The notes beneath the pieces were generated by a model. That model was not told the DNA's origin. It worked only from the letters and a program-made list of their open reading frames with translations, and ran no database searches. A stretch of 64,000 bases of DNA, from assembly GCA_034440635.1 (NCBI GenBank), contig JAOTON010001676.1, positions 635,001 through 699,000 of the forward strand, given 5' to 3'. The position numbers and the translations under genes are program-made. The DNA comes from Lepas anatifera (lineage: Eukaryota; Arthropoda; Thecostraca; Lepadidae). This document shows positions 21,996 to 34,151 of the stretch, in pieces (the stretch's first letter is position 1; each line of letters begins with the position of its first letter).

Positions 21996-22732
21996 TCACC
22001 TAGCCACAACAACAATGCGGCAAAGCCAAAGTAATGGAAAGAAGCAAAGCAGCCCGAGTTCTAAGATCCAACTGGTGTTGAAAAATAATGCACTCGACGG
22101 AAATATACAAATATTAGCATGTGGTGGCCGTATACACATTTATTCTTTCATTTTACGTCTTCATTTGGTCTCGCAGCATCAGGGACCGTTTGGTTTGTAA
22201 AAATTTTACCGCAACTTCAATCGGTCTAACGAGCGCTTCACGTTAAACGAAACATCGGCACAAACCCTTATTTTGCAGACTGCTCACGTTCTAGCTCGTC
22301 CCGGTATAAAAAAGAATACATATTAATAATAATCAATCCCTCCCCAGCCGCGGGTGTTTAAACCCCCGTTAGTTTAGTTTTGTTTGTTGTTTTCGATTTT
22401 TGAACTAAACGCACCGCTTATGCATCAGCTACTGCTACCATATTGGTGCCAAATTGTGTGACGTCAAGTTGGCGACAAAGTATTCCTCGTGGATCTACCT
22501 TCTAAGTAAAGTAATCTTGGTTGGTAGCAGCATCAAGTGGCGGAGGCAAGTGAGGCAATGCATCAGCAACATCCTTGTCGGCTGTTGATTCCCGCTTCCA
22601 ACCACAGCACTAGCAGAAAGCAGTGGTTGTTCGATGTCAATTGACATATGGTGAAGGGCAGTTCCTGTCAAGTGTTCATTGCTCAGTAGTACAGACGATT
22701 TGTATTGTAATACAGTATCTCATGGAATACAG
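21996..22732. other. No gene recognised
   Basis: Spacer between the LINE 5' region and the second tRNA-like SINE. Only short frames of 60 codons or so. Confidence 0.5.
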
Positions 22733-23212
22733 ATACCTGGAACGGAAGGCTCGTTGATTTCTGGGATGCTTTTGTGGGGCTCATTAAAAGAATTGGGTAA
22801 ATAGCCAAGAACATTAAAATATAGACGGCAGTAAAATACTCAACAAAAAACAGGCCTTTGCGCGTGCCTTACTTCAACCCAGAGGAAACAGCTACTACTG
22901 AGGTATTATTTATCCAATATAAACCTAATAATTGCATAATAACCATAAAATATGAATGCAAAATCAGCGTGAGCCCGGATTCGAACCCGGAACACAACGA
23001 TTGCTGGACAAGATGCTGCCAACTGCGCTATTGAGCGACGAAATTACCATTATGAAGATGAAAAGTTCCACGCGTGGAATTCGAACCCGGGATCTTCGCT
23101 TACTAGACGAGGCTTAACACACTGCGCTATTACAGCGCTGGCCGCGCGCGCTTAAACATGTTATAGTACAAGTTGAGCTGCAGTATCGATTCTGATTTCT
23201 CCTGCGCTTTGT
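22733..23212. mobile_element. SINE-like element with two tandem tRNA-like units (copy 2, inverted)
   Basis: This is the reverse-complement counterpart of 7880-8378. On the minus strand two units each carry TAGCGCAGT. Their B boxes read GGGTTCGAATCC (near 22,990) and GGGTTCGAATTCC (near 23,085), closer to the consensus than in copy 1. Shared flanks begin at TACCTGGAACGGA (22,735) and extend to the TTTGTC near 23,210. Confidence 0.7.
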
Positions 23213-24460
23213 CTACATTTTAGGCATAGAGATCTACTATAACTAGAGCGGACAGCCACCTGTGCGGACGTCAAATTGAACGTTTTGTTAGTACAAATCT
23301 GGGCTTCGTGGGGAAGCTCGTGACGTTTTACTGAAACACCTCTCTGCCAGCGTCTGAAACTTCTGGTTCCAAATAAGTTCTAGTTCGTTAAAAGTTGCGG
23401 TTCTGTAGCATATAGGTGATGCTCCTGGAACAGGTTTGAAATTTAAAATGTCCGTATTTATTTCATTTTCACTACATAGAATAATGAGGCCACGAAAACA
23501 CGATTGTTTTTACATGTCGTCTTCCGGCAAGGTTGGATCTTGTATAGATAAGATAGGATCAGCCAATGGTAAAGATCAAGGACTGGTGTGCTTATCATAA
23601 ATTTGATGCTTTTGACGATGATCCTATTCTTAACACATTAAATTTCAATCATCTATTGAGAACACTAGGCGCTCAGACTTAATCATATAGGAATACATAG
23701 GTCTTCTGGCTCCAACAGCGTTGAAATTCACAGTTATTTTAGCAGTTCGGATGCCCAACTGATAGTATAAATTAAACACTTCTAGCGGCGGCGGGCTTCG
23801 CATCCATTTATTTATCGTGCAGCTTTCATCCTTATTACTTGAATTATGAGTCGGCTCCATCTGTAGATGGGGAGCTATCTGTGCCTTGGTTTTCATCGTT
23901 CCCATGCACCTATGCTCCATGCACCACAAGCCACCCATTAATCAAGGAGGGAGTCGGGTTGACATGAGGATCTAATTCAGGTTATTTCGTGTTTCGACTC
24001 TAGCTGTATATATATACAGTGGATTACAGACTTTCAGAGGTATTCGCTTGTAATATTTACTCCATGGCTGAGGTTCTTCCTTGGAGGTGCGTCTGATATT
24101 TCTGTAATGCTCGCTCCTCGGACAACGTTGCACATAATATTGGTGCTCCAATGTTTATCACCGCTTTGACAGAGGGGGCACACCTGGTTCTCCTGAGGTG
24201 TTCCTTATAATGCTAGTCGCAACCCAGGATTGTCCAGTCAGCAGATTTATCTTCGTGAGTGTTGCTTGTCTTCCAATGCTGCTGTATCGACTTGCGGCCG
24301 AGAGTTCGGGCTGCATTTTGCATTCAGGAGTGCATTTTCTTCGGTTACTAGTCTGGGCAACCAGTGAAGACCTTAACGGCTCCATGTAGTATCACATGAG
24401 GTATGTGATTTCATGTTCCTTTGCTGCACGAAGAAGGAATCCGATAAACTACTGTGATTC
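23213..24460. other. Unassigned region with short minus-strand frames
   Basis: A 97-codon minus-strand frame (23,938-23,645; internal RTAKITVNFNAVGARR) and a 75-codon one (24,385-24,158) read more like protein than random sequence. They match no family I recognise and lack continuity. They may be fragments of an unidentified mobile element. Confidence 0.3.
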
Positions 24461-24506
24461 GTAGGATCTCGTTCGGACTTCTCCAAAGAAGATATTGGGG
24501 TCGGGC
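24461..24506. repeat. Solo terminus of the foldback family at 39.56 kb
   Basis: GTAGGATCTCGTTCGGACTT followed by CTCCAAAGAAGATATTGGGG matches the outer arm of the hairpin at 39,557-39,876 with three small differences. No second terminus is found nearby, so this is either a truncated copy or a fragment of a larger parent element. Confidence 0.7.
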
Positions 24507-25060
24507 TTGTCTGTTCGGCTGGCTGATCGTCTTGGGGTGGCAGAAACTTTCTTTGTGTGTTTCTGTTTTTTCCCCTTTATTGACGATCATTGACAGACTG
24601 TATACCTATTCTTGTGGAAGTATCTCAATGACTCGTATGGCCTTTAAGTACATGTGTTTTCATGATCCCGGCATGATGGCGCCCCCGCTGGTGTCACCGT
24701 CTTGTGTCCTTGATGGTGTCCTTGATTGCGGATATATCCGTATATTGTTCTAGAACAACATGTCTGTTGCTCGTTTAACTGCCGGCTGTGCTGTATTGGT
24801 CCGCTATATTTTCTTGTGGTTGAGGGGGGGCTCGTTCTTCTAATACTCATCCATGGTAATCTTGTATGTCTCCTGGCTCGGTTGTATTTTCGATCCTTTT
24901 TGGTACCGCTCGGGACATGGCGTGCCTGATGAGTATTCGCTGCTTTATCATAACCTTTCTCCAGTTCCTCCATTGGCCGTCTATCGAGGATCCTGTTTTG
25001 CCTATAGTGTTTTTTGATGCTTGGTGTGTTGTCTTCTTTCCAGCTTAGGCCAACTGAAAT
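24507..25060 (-). other. Unrecognised minus-strand frame, possible mobile-element remnant
   Basis: A 109-codon minus-strand frame (24,973-24,644) is rich in Arg, Thr and Gln. It appears to extend upstream in a second frame towards 25,050 (SIKKHYRQNRI region). It adjoins the solo terminus at 24,461, so it could be internal sequence of that family. No domain recognised. Confidence 0.25.
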
Positions 25061-26280
25061 TTGACGGCCTAATAGTTAATTACAACGGTTGTTGACACGA
25101 TCTATGTTCCACTATCCTCGATGATATGGTGTCTCTGCAAATTATTTAGTGGTGGGCTAAACGGGCTCTCGTTGAATTGCGTGATTCCATTAACCTGGCC
25201 GATTTGTCTACACTTTATTTTGCGTGGTTTGGGTTTTGTTGTGTCCGCTCTGTTTGTGTCTCTGTTTTGGTTTTCTGCCTAAATGTTTTTGACGCCATTG
25301 GGCTTTCAATGCTGGTTTTCCTGGCCGTTTTGTTTGACGCATAAGTTCCCACCCTCTCCTACTTTCTTTCTTCCGTTTTACCGTTTTCTATCCTATTCCG
25401 CGTTCTGGTATCTCTGCCCAACAATTTTCTGTTAGTGCGAACTGACGCTGTTGGAGGGCAGACCATCCGATGAGCGAAAATTTGAAATGACTTTGAAACC
25501 GGAAACATAGGGCGAGGATAAACGAATTTTATTATGTACAACTTAAGTCAAGTTAAATTATTTACATGATCAAGTTAATGTTTAATGTTTCCTTACAACA
25601 ATAATCAGTAAACAAAAAACAAAATATTATAAGCACAGCTAGTCCAAAAAGGATCGTTATGACCTACTAAGCTTGGAAGCGATCAGACCGGAAGGTGAAC
25701 GATCAGTTCCCTTAAGACGCCAATGTTCCATTTTTGGAATACAAGAAAAAACTCAAAACACCAATGTTACATCTTTGGAACACAAGAAAAAAACTCAAAA
25801 ACATTTTTAGTCGAATTTCGATAATACAAATATAATCTAGGGCCACTAAACAGCAAATGACCAAATTTCCAGACACAAGCCATACTGGGAAGGCAATTCG
25901 GTACCTAAACGGTTAAACGGGGCATTTCTAGGTGAACCACTTTTGGAAGTCGAATTCGTGCACGGACAACCTTTGGAAATTTAGAGGACCAGTTTCTGTC
26001 CCCCAATTCGATCTGGCTGCACCGAGTACATGGTGACAAATCCACAGTATTTTACGTGAGGCCGAACTTTTGTGGGACTTCATGCATTTGAAGAGGACGC
26101 ACACAAAAATCTGCCGGAGCTTCCTGCCGAGCTTTCAATCTTTTCGCACAGGTGACGTAGGAGTTTGTCATTCTAGTCTGGATACTATCTTTCTTTAGTG
26201 GAAGAGAAGAAAGAAAACACCCCGGGAGGACAAGTAGATTGTAGAAGTCTTAAGACAGCATGCTGATTTATCAGTAGGTT
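25061..26280. repeat. Non-coding stretch with a 42-bp direct duplication
   Basis: At 25,722-25,803 the unit CCAATGTTCCATTTTTGGAA followed by TACAAGAAAAAACTCAAAA occurs twice in tandem with a few changes. The rest is AT-rich with no gene recognised. Confidence 0.5.
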
Positions 26281-26439
26281 TTTGACCATTTTTTTAGAAA
26301 AAAAACATTTGTCAACGCTCTCAAACTCAGCTCATAGGAAGCGTAATTTTACCAGCCAATTATATCGCATGGTAGCTTTTTTCATTCCAATAACACCACA
26401 ACCAACCAGCGCAGCCACTGGGAAGTCGAGTGGTAAAAG

Positions 26440-26620
26440 GTCTGCTGTCTCTGGCCATCTGGGTAGACACTCAGTGTTTTTTGATAACTTTTCACTTCCA
26501 TACCTCTGCTGGAAGAGCTTGCTGATGAGGGATTCGAGGCAGCTGGAACGGTCAGAAAAGGAAGAACGTCAAAGTGTCCTCTAAAAGACCAGAAGGAGAA
26601 GAAAAAGCAAGTCGGGCCTA
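26440..26620 (+). pseudogene. piggyBac transposase fragment, inverted relative to its N-terminal part
   Basis: The plus strand encodes HSVFFDNF, then after a frame break LEELADEGFEAAGTVRKGR and SKCPLKDQKEKKK. This is the piggyBac segment holding the second catalytic Asp (the DNF motif), followed by the conserved GTVR segment. The N-terminal part of the same kind of transposase lies just to the right but on the minus strand. The simplest reading is one transposase gene in which an internal segment has been inverted, with a breakpoint near 26,615. The third catalytic Asp and the cysteine-rich tail are not found. Confidence 0.75.
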
Positions 26621-27465
26621 ATCGTCTTTCGTTTGCTGTACATTTTGGACGAATGGTGCCCATAATAGGGCACCATGGATTCATCGATACTATTGCTCAA
26701 GTCCTGAATAAAACGCCAAACTGCTGCAGCTGCAGCACAAGCGCGTCGTGGAGAGGTCGCAACTTCGCCATATTGTCGCCGGCTGGCAACTCCTGGTTGT
26801 TGACCAGGTGGAAGCAGCTCTTCAGGTCTCTGAACCTCTGGCGAGGGATGATGGTCCGGACGACCGGCACGGCCATTTCTGATGCTGTGCTCCAGTACCA
26901 CTCCTCTTTTTGGGCCTGATGGTACCCGCTGAGAAGAATAATTCCAAGAAACTGGCTTAACTCATCCCTGTCCGTGGTCACATTTTCCTCTCCTGGAGAG
27001 CGTACAGGTTTGTTTGCTTTACAAGCTCGTCCAGAAGACTGACCAGGGACAGTTTCATGAAGACGTTGTAGGCAGCGATGTTTGCTAAGTCTGCGTGATT
27101 CTCAAACAGCTTCTTCGGCTGATCCTGCGGCAATTTCATGTCGGACTGTTCCGCTTTTTCCATCTCGCTCCACTGCAGCGTGGCTTCTTGCTTGTTGGTA
27201 AGAACTGTTCTGGAGACTTCACTAGTGGTGGCGAACATGCTTCGTTCTCTGCCAACCCGATGAAAACATCTACCTCTCCACAAACATTTGCTGGGTATAC
27301 CGGCCCGAGGTTTTCTTGGTCTGTATTTTCCTCGTCGCTTATATCGGCAAGTTCGTCTAGTGGCGAAATACACACGTCTGGCTCATCTAGAGCTGAGATT
27401 TCGTCTTCATCGATATCGTTCAAGTACTCGACAGCCCCGAGGACCATTCTAAATCTTTTGGCCAT
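26612..27465 (-). pseudogene. piggyBac-family transposase, N-terminal and central part
   Basis: On the minus strand an acidic N-terminal region (27,465 onward; DIDEDEISALDEPD, then DISDEENTD) is followed by the start of the transposase domain. That domain includes NVFMKLSL, FLGIILLSGYHQ and VRTIIPRQRFRDLKSCFHL. It then reaches LSNSIDESMVPYYGHHSSKM, which carries the first catalytic Asp of the DDD triad. Frames shift near 27,240, 26,980 and 26,700. piggyBac enzymes cut and paste at TTAA. The gene is disrupted by frameshifts and by the inversion of the next segment. Confidence 0.82.
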
Positions 27466-27715
27466 TCCGCAAAATGTTTTTCAGAACTTGGGAGTCCCGT
27501 TCACGACCGATAAGTCTTCTGTCCGTCAGCACCCGCTGACGGACGGAAAACGGATAAGCCTTCCGTCAGCACCAGCTGAGATAATCTTACTGCAAACTGA
27601 AAATGCTCCAAACATTAATGAGCGCCGCAGACAGCACAGTGTGAATTCAGCACAACGGTACACGCACTCCTTATTTGGTCATGTTTGACGAGGTTTCCGC
27701 CGCGGCAAAACAAGT

Positions 27716-27817
27716 CGGTGGCCAGAACAAAATCCCAGGGGGTGCAGAGCTGGAGACACACACTAACGGTGGCCAGAACAAAATCCCAGGGGGTGCAGAG
27801 CTGGACACACACTAACG
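27716..27817. repeat. ~51-bp direct duplication
   Basis: GGTGGCCAGAACAAAATCCC followed by AGGGGGTGCAGAGCTGGA occurs twice head to tail (27,718 and 27,769) with a 2-bp difference at the junction. Confidence 0.85.
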
Positions 27818-27907
27818 GACTACTCAGGGTTGTCCAAAGGCAGAGCCCGTGCATTTCGTATTCTATCAGTGCAGGGGGGAATAGAAGCACCAGGGGGTGC
27901 CCTGAGC

Positions 27908-29685
27908 CAGAGTTGTGCGTTTCGGAATTTTCTTGAGCCGATCCAACTAAACTCAAGTGCTGAGAATGGTTAACTCAACTCCGACTCAACTCGGACTTAA
28001 CTCACGACTGAACTCAACTCAAACTTCGACTCGTTTCAAAATACCATAAATAAAGGACAAATACATTCATAATAATACAAAATAAGATATAAATCAATAA
28101 AACAGCAAAAAGCAAGCTGTTCAGAAAGTCCTACAGGAAACTGAAGAATAATAGCATCAAAATTAATCAATTGGCATTGGTTGAAAATTAGCCAGCAGCC
28201 ATGGACACCTTTTTGAATTCTTCCAGACTGTCATTGCCCACAAAAGCTACCACAACATGTTGCAATGATTTCTTAAAGGAGCATCGCATGTTAAACTAGG
28301 TATTGGAGTCAAAAGAAAGCTAAAAGGGCTGAGGTTACACCAACATAGGCAAATAATTGAACCTCGATACCGTCAGAGAAGGTACAAGCTAAAAAAGCAT
28401 GATCTGAACTGTATTTGCAGGGATGATAAGGTATTGATTTTTTCTGTAAAAGAACAATGCTTGGTAATTTTTCAAAAGGAAACATTCCTATGCCATGAGC
28501 TTAATACAACTTTAAGCAATAATTACTCAAGAGTACCTATACCTAGTTGTGATTGCAAATTCTAAGAACTGCAGCAAACCCTACGAAATAGTATACCATA
28601 TATAACACAGGACAATAGAAATTAAATTTTAATCAACGTGTTGGATTTTAATATATTCATATTTTAAACCCAATCCAATTTTCAGCTTGAGAACCTCCAA
28701 TAGGTACGGTCTATACCTATCGCTCTTCAAAATGAGAGCAGGGTTTCATAGAAAATGGCCAATGTATAGCTCTCTAAATACGATACGGACGCCAAGCAAA
28801 GGTATCTGATTAGACAAAATCAGTAATATAAAATTATTTCTCTGATTCATGCAATGAAGGCTTTTCTGCACTTCTGTCAAATCAGAGGTCACATTTTTAT
28901 GCTAATAGCAATATCTGCTTTTCATAGACAAAATGAATAAAACAGCGGCAGACAGCGCAGCTAAGACAAAAAAACAATGTCATATGTAGTTATAAAAAAT
29001 ATTTGTATCACTTTATGGATTATCACGTGATGATTACACTTTTTGCCCTGGAGCTACCTAAGCTTGAGCCTATACTTAGTCGAATTTATTCTTCAAAGAC
29101 AGCAATGGTACACACTATTCTCAGATGACGAGGACTGACGACAATAACCGGCTACGACGCATGTTGCGGTGGTTGAAGTAAAGAAGTAATGTTAAATAAG
29201 AAGTTTTTTTAGAGATTTGAAACCTATTTTGTAGTGCATTCCACTACTTAAAATGCCCGTTTAATTTTTCAAGTACATGTATTATTTGTGCCCAGGGATT
29301 TCTTCAGACCGGATGGGCCTCTAAAATAGGCAATTAAACCGTAGAATTGGACGGATAAATTGAAATAAATTGAAATTTTGACTTAAACCATTGAAACGCT
29401 GGAGGGAAAGGCATTTAAAGGGGGTTAAGGGAGGTTTGCAAAAGGTAGGCAAATTCAAACACTTCTACTTAACATCATGCTCACCTGTTGAGTCAACTTT
29501 TTTCGTCAACTCAGTTGACTCGCTGTCTTCGCAGCTCAACTCAACTCATTGATGTGGTGTGAACCGACTCAACTCAACTCAACTCGCTTGTCTAATTTTT
29601 TCGGCTCAATTCAACTCAACTCAGAGTCGAATGAGTCAGAATTTGAGTTAAACTCCGACTCCGACTCGCGAGTCGCACAACTCTG
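27908..29685. mobile_element. Non-autonomous hAT-like element, 1.78 kb
   Basis: The ends CAGAGTTGTGC and GCACAACTCTG are exact 11-bp inverted repeats. The flanking octamers CCCTGAGC (27,900-27,907) and CCGTGAGA (29,686-29,693) match at 6 of 8 positions, as expected of an aged 8-bp hAT duplication. Both subterminal regions are built of ACTCA/ACTCG pentamer-like repeats (27,940-28,030 and 29,480-29,670). The interior is AT-rich and has no coding frame. Similar CAACTCA motifs continue outside the right end at 29,870-29,920. Confidence 0.65.
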
Positions 29686-29693
29686 CCGTGAGA

Positions 29694-30751
29694 TCACGGG
29701 TAATGCCCGCACACCCAGCGCACCCACCTGGCAACGGGCCTGCGGCGAAACGTTGCTATGTCAAAGACTCGTGGTGGCCGAGGCAGCAACCAACAACCAT
29801 GGAATTCCACGCACAACACGTCGCTGGTTAAAGTGAATTCAGCACAGGAAAAGGTGCCAATGTTCCATTTATTTCGTCAACTCTTTTGACTCGCTATCTT
29901 CACAACTCAACTCATTCAGAACCAACATTAAATTGAAACTCAGTTTTAAAAGCTTTATAAGAAAGGATGGAATTCGCGGTTAAAAACATGTTACTTGGTT
30001 TTATGTATTGTCGTGTTTAACCCAAACACTAATGATTTTTGTTGTGTTACGGATTGGGCTTGCGTTTCAACGATGGAAAATAACAAGATGAAAAATTGTC
30101 GTTTTCCAGAATAATTTTCTTAACTTTCAGATTATATTTTGGAAAGTCTTTGATAGCAAAAATAGGTTTCATTCCTTGACTTGCTCGTGAGCACAAGAAA
30201 ATGATAACACGGTATTCCACATAATATATATGGACCCACATAGTTGTGTTCAAATTTTGGAACGTTGGCTGTTAAACGTCTTTTTTAATCGACACTTTGG
30301 TAAATTCTGCCGTTGTTTTGGTAAACGCGACTGGCCGCCCCCCACCTCCTCCCCTTAGCGAAATCCTGAATCTGTCTCTGTTGTCATCGATGTTGGCCAT
30401 CGGTGATCAGTCATCGCATTCGACCCTGCATGTGGCTACCGAGTTGTTGAAGGGCCCGCCCCTGCTGTTGAATGTGCTGCCGCCGTCAGCTGCCTGTCTG
30501 CAGGTCAGGCCACCTGGTAACTGCCGCACAATGCCACAAGGCGGCCTCTGCCCCTGCTTGCGCGCCGTCCGTCTTGGCGTTGTCGTGTGGCTGCAAACAG
30601 TGGTCAAGAAAGATTGACGCAACCTGATGCTATCGGCCGGTGGCCTGCCTCACAAGCCGCCTCTGCCTGTGCACCATTCAGTCTGTCACCATTCACCTGT
30701 CAACACCATTTCAGCTTGAAGCAGTTCCAGAGTCGGTCTGAGTGGCCTCCC
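29694..30751. other. No gene recognised
   Basis: Frames of 70-106 codons near 30,300-30,800 overlap on opposite strands and show no domain. The sequence becomes GC-rich approaching the satellite at 30.75 kb. Confidence 0.5.
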
Positions 30752-32543
30752 TCAGCGTCCCCTGAGCGGCGTCAGCGTTCCCTGAGCAATGTCAGCGTTC
30801 CCTGAGCGGCGTCAGTTTCCCTGAGCGCCGTCAGCGTTCCTTGAGCGGCATCAGCTTTCCCTCAGCAATTTCAGCGTTCCCTGAGCGGCGTCAGTGTTCC
30901 CTGAGCGGTGTCAGCGTTCCCTGAGCAATGCCAGCGCTACCTGAGCGGCATCAGTGTTCCCTGAGCGGCGTCAGCGTTCCCTGAGCGGCGTCAGCGCTAC
31001 CTGAGCGGCATCAGTGTTCCCTGAGCGGCGTCAGCGTTCCCTGAGCAATGTCAGCGTTCCCTGAGCGGCATCAGTGTTCCCTGAGCAATGTCAGCTTTCC
31101 CTGAGCGGCGTCAGCGCTACCTGAGCGGCATCAGTGTTCCCTGAGCAATGCCAGCGCTACCTGAGCGGCATCAGTGTTCCCTGAGCGGCGTCAGCGTTCC
31201 CTGAGCAATGCCAGCGCTACCTGAGCGGCATCAGTGTTCCCTGAGCGGCGTCAGCGTTCCCTGAGCAATGTCAGCGTTCCCTGAGCGGCATCAGTGTTCC
31301 CTGAGCAATGTCAGCGTTCCCTAAGCGGCGTCAGCGCTACCTGAGCGGCATCAGTGTTCCCTGAGCAATGCCAGCGCTACCTGAGCGGCATCAGTGTTCC
31401 CTGAAAGGCGTCAGCGTTCCCTGAGCAATGTCAGCGTTCCCTGAGCGGCATATCAGTGTTCCCTGAGCAATGTCAGCGGTCCCTGAGCGGCGTCAGCGTT
31501 CCCTGAGTGGCGTCAGCGTTCCCTGAGCAATGCCAGCGCTACCTGAGCGGCATCAGTGTTCCCTGAGCGGCGTCAGCGTTCCCTGAGCGGCGTCAGCGCT
31601 ACCTGAGCGGCATCAGCGTTCCCTGAGCAGCGTCAGCGTTCCCTGAGCGGCGTCAGCGTTCCCTGAGCGGCGTCAGTGTTCCCTGAGCGCCGCCAGTGTT
31701 CCCTGAGTCGCGTTAGTGTTCTCTGAGCAGTTTCAGCGTTCCCTGAGTCGCGTTAGTGTTCCCTGAGTGGCGTCAGCGTTCCCTAAGCGGCGTCAGCGTT
31801 CCCTGAGCAATGTCAGCGTTCCCTGAGCAGTTTCAGCGTTCCCTGAGTGGCGTCAGTGTTTCCTGAGCAATGTCAACGTTCCCTGAGCGGCGTCAGTGTT
31901 CCCTGAGAAGATTCAGTGTTCCCTGAGTGGCGTCAGCGTTCCCTGAGCAATGTCAGCGTTCCCTGAGTGGCGTCAGCGTTCCCTGAGTGGTGTCAGCGTT
32001 CCCTGAGCAATGTCAGCGTTCCCTGAGTGGCGTCAGCGTTCCCTGAACAATGTCAGCGTTCCCTGAGTGGCGTCAGTGTTCCCTGAGCAATGTCAGCGTT
32101 CCCTGAGTGGCGTCAGCGTTCCCTGAGTGGCGTAGGCGTTCCCTGAGCAATGTCAGCGTTCACTGAGTGGCGTCAGTGTTCCCTGAGCAATGTCAGCGTT
32201 CCCTGAGCGGCGTCAGTATTCCCTGAGAAGATTCAGTGTTCCCTGAGTGGCGTCAGCGTTCCTGAGCGGCGTCAGCGTTCCCTGAGCAATGTCAGCGTTC
32301 CCTTAGTGGCGTTAGTGTTCCCTGAGCAATGTCAGCGTTCCCTGAGTGGCGTCAGCGTTCCCTGAGCAATGTCAGCGTTCCCTGAGAAATTTCAGCATCT
32401 CTGAGCGGCGTCAGCTTTCCCCGAGTGGCGTCAGTGTTCCCTGAGCGGCGTCAGCGTTCCCTGAGCAATGTCAGCGTTCCCTGAGCGGCGTCAGTGTTCC
32501 CTGAGCGGCCTCAGCGTTCCCTGAGCGGCGTCAGCGTTCCCAG
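30752..32543. repeat. ~20-bp satellite array, roughly 90 units
   Basis: The basic unit is TCAGCGTTCCCTGAGCGGCG, with variants ending CAATG or GGCA or starting CCAGCGCTACC. Between about 30,900 and 31,400 the variants recur every 60 bp (three units), a higher-order repeat. The 3' half (31,740-32,400) uses a different mix of variants (GAGTGG, AAGATTCAG). Single-base indels near 31,450 and 32,262 shift the register. Confidence 0.97.
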
Positions 32544-32583
32544 CTGGCTGTGTGTCCCAAAAGGGTTTACATTGCTATCTGAT

Positions 32584-33505
32584 TAACACGCGCACTGGAG
32601 GGGAGGCCTCGGAGGCCCCCCACCTGTTTTTCTGAGGTGGCCGGAGAACCGCTCGTATCCGAAAAACGATACGTGGGCACGTTTAACAAAATTTAATAGC
32701 GCCTCGATTGGTGAAGACTTTTTGAAATTCGGTCGAAAATTGTTTGACTTATCGGCTTTCAAAGTCAGACCTGCAATTCGAGATCGCCGTAATCACGCGG
32801 TCGGACCAGTTACCTTGCATTGGAGACCGAGTGGTGACGTCATAACGCCATATAACCGGGATCATATGTCAAGGTCACCTCACATGAAAGTCAAGGTCAG
32901 GGGCAAAGGTCACAGGTCAAGGTCTTATCTGCACTTTCAAGGTCACTGACCACTGTGTTTCCGGCCAAATGGTGTTACCCGGTCTGACATATATTATGTG
33001 ATGACGTCATCGATAGGGTACCCCAATACAAAGATAAGGGTCAAAGGTCAAGGTCAAAGGTCATTGGGAAAGGTCCATCCTCATTTCCCGCCAAACAGTG
33101 ACTACAGTGTTAGTCAAAGTGTACATTATAAGTAGTATACCATATGGTGACCTTAAAGGTCAATTACCTTGAATGACCTTGACCTAGAAATTGTAGGGAA
33201 GCCTCTTTGAGACCTCTTCTCTGTGAACCTGGTCCGCCTTTAGCTTATTCCCGCCATTTTCCTGCATAATCACAGCATTTACCAGTCGGTCCCCAGCATG
33301 GCCAAGATTTGACCTTTACGACCTCGTTCGACCATGAAGATATTGACCTAGGTCAATGAACATTAGTTATCATGTAGATCACCATAGCCCCCACCCACCT
33401 CTAAAGTGGAATTTTTCTAAACCTTTTAGTTTTCGAGATCTTAGGGGGCATACCAGGCCCCCTCCAGTGCGTGTTAGTGCCAGACCCCCTCCAGTGCGGG
33501 TGTTA
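32584..33505. mobile_element. Non-autonomous TIR element rich in AGGTCA half-sites
   Basis: The left end TAACACGCGCACTGGAGGGG matches the right end at 33,505 (reverse complement TAACACCCGCACTGGAGGGG) with one mismatch. A second copy of the right end lies 30 bp inside (33,460-33,476). The flanking dinucleotide TA is compatible with a Tc1/mariner-like insertion, but this is unproven. The interior has no gene but many copies of AGGTCA/TGACCT, for example at 32,870-32,925 and 33,040-33,070. A partial relative sits at 59.8-60.02 kb. Confidence 0.65.
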
Positions 33506-33901
33506 GGCGATCGTTAGTGAAAATGGAGGGTCGCGGCGTCAGAGTGTCAACACTTGGGATGCACTGAGGCTCCGGTTAAAGTCGACTCTTTTTGGCGGTG
33601 TAAGGGCAGTGGTGTTATTATTTTCCTACATATACACGTAAAAGCGGCATGCAACCGCCTAAGCAGAATAATTGAATCTCCATAATTAACCCACGCCCCA
33701 GTGAGCCTCCAAGCCACCTTCGCCCTGTTGCAGGGGAGAGGTGTTTGAACACCCCTCCTCGAACTCGGCTCCTATGCGGGATAGCAAAAAAAAAAAACAC
33801 GAAGGCTGGTGGATAGCTCATACAACTTTATAACAAAACTAAATCGATCACTTTTTGGCTCAGGTCAATATTGAGGTCATGACAGGCAGGGACGTTGGAA
33901 C

Positions 33902-33931
33902 GGGTGGGTGGGGGGGACGGGGCAGTGGGGG
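33902..33931 (+). other. G-quadruplex-capable G-run
   Basis: Four or more runs of three to seven guanines separated by one or two bases fit the intramolecular G-quadruplex pattern. It is part of a G-rich repeat remnant just left of the 4.6-kb element. Confidence 0.6.
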
Positions 33932-34151
33932 TAGCTGCCCCCCGAACTTTAGAACCAAGGGGTCATTGCCCTCCCAACTTTCGGGAGAATTTTTTCTCCA
34001 AAAAAGCACCCCACGCTGGCTAAATTCAAATGTTTCAAAGCAAAATATTTATTCATAAATTGCCGTGCATTTTCTGTGCCACGTGGCTGCTTTTTTGTTG
34101 TTGGTGTTGCATTATCTGCGCCAGGTTTGCTGCCCCTGCTGATGTCTTGGC

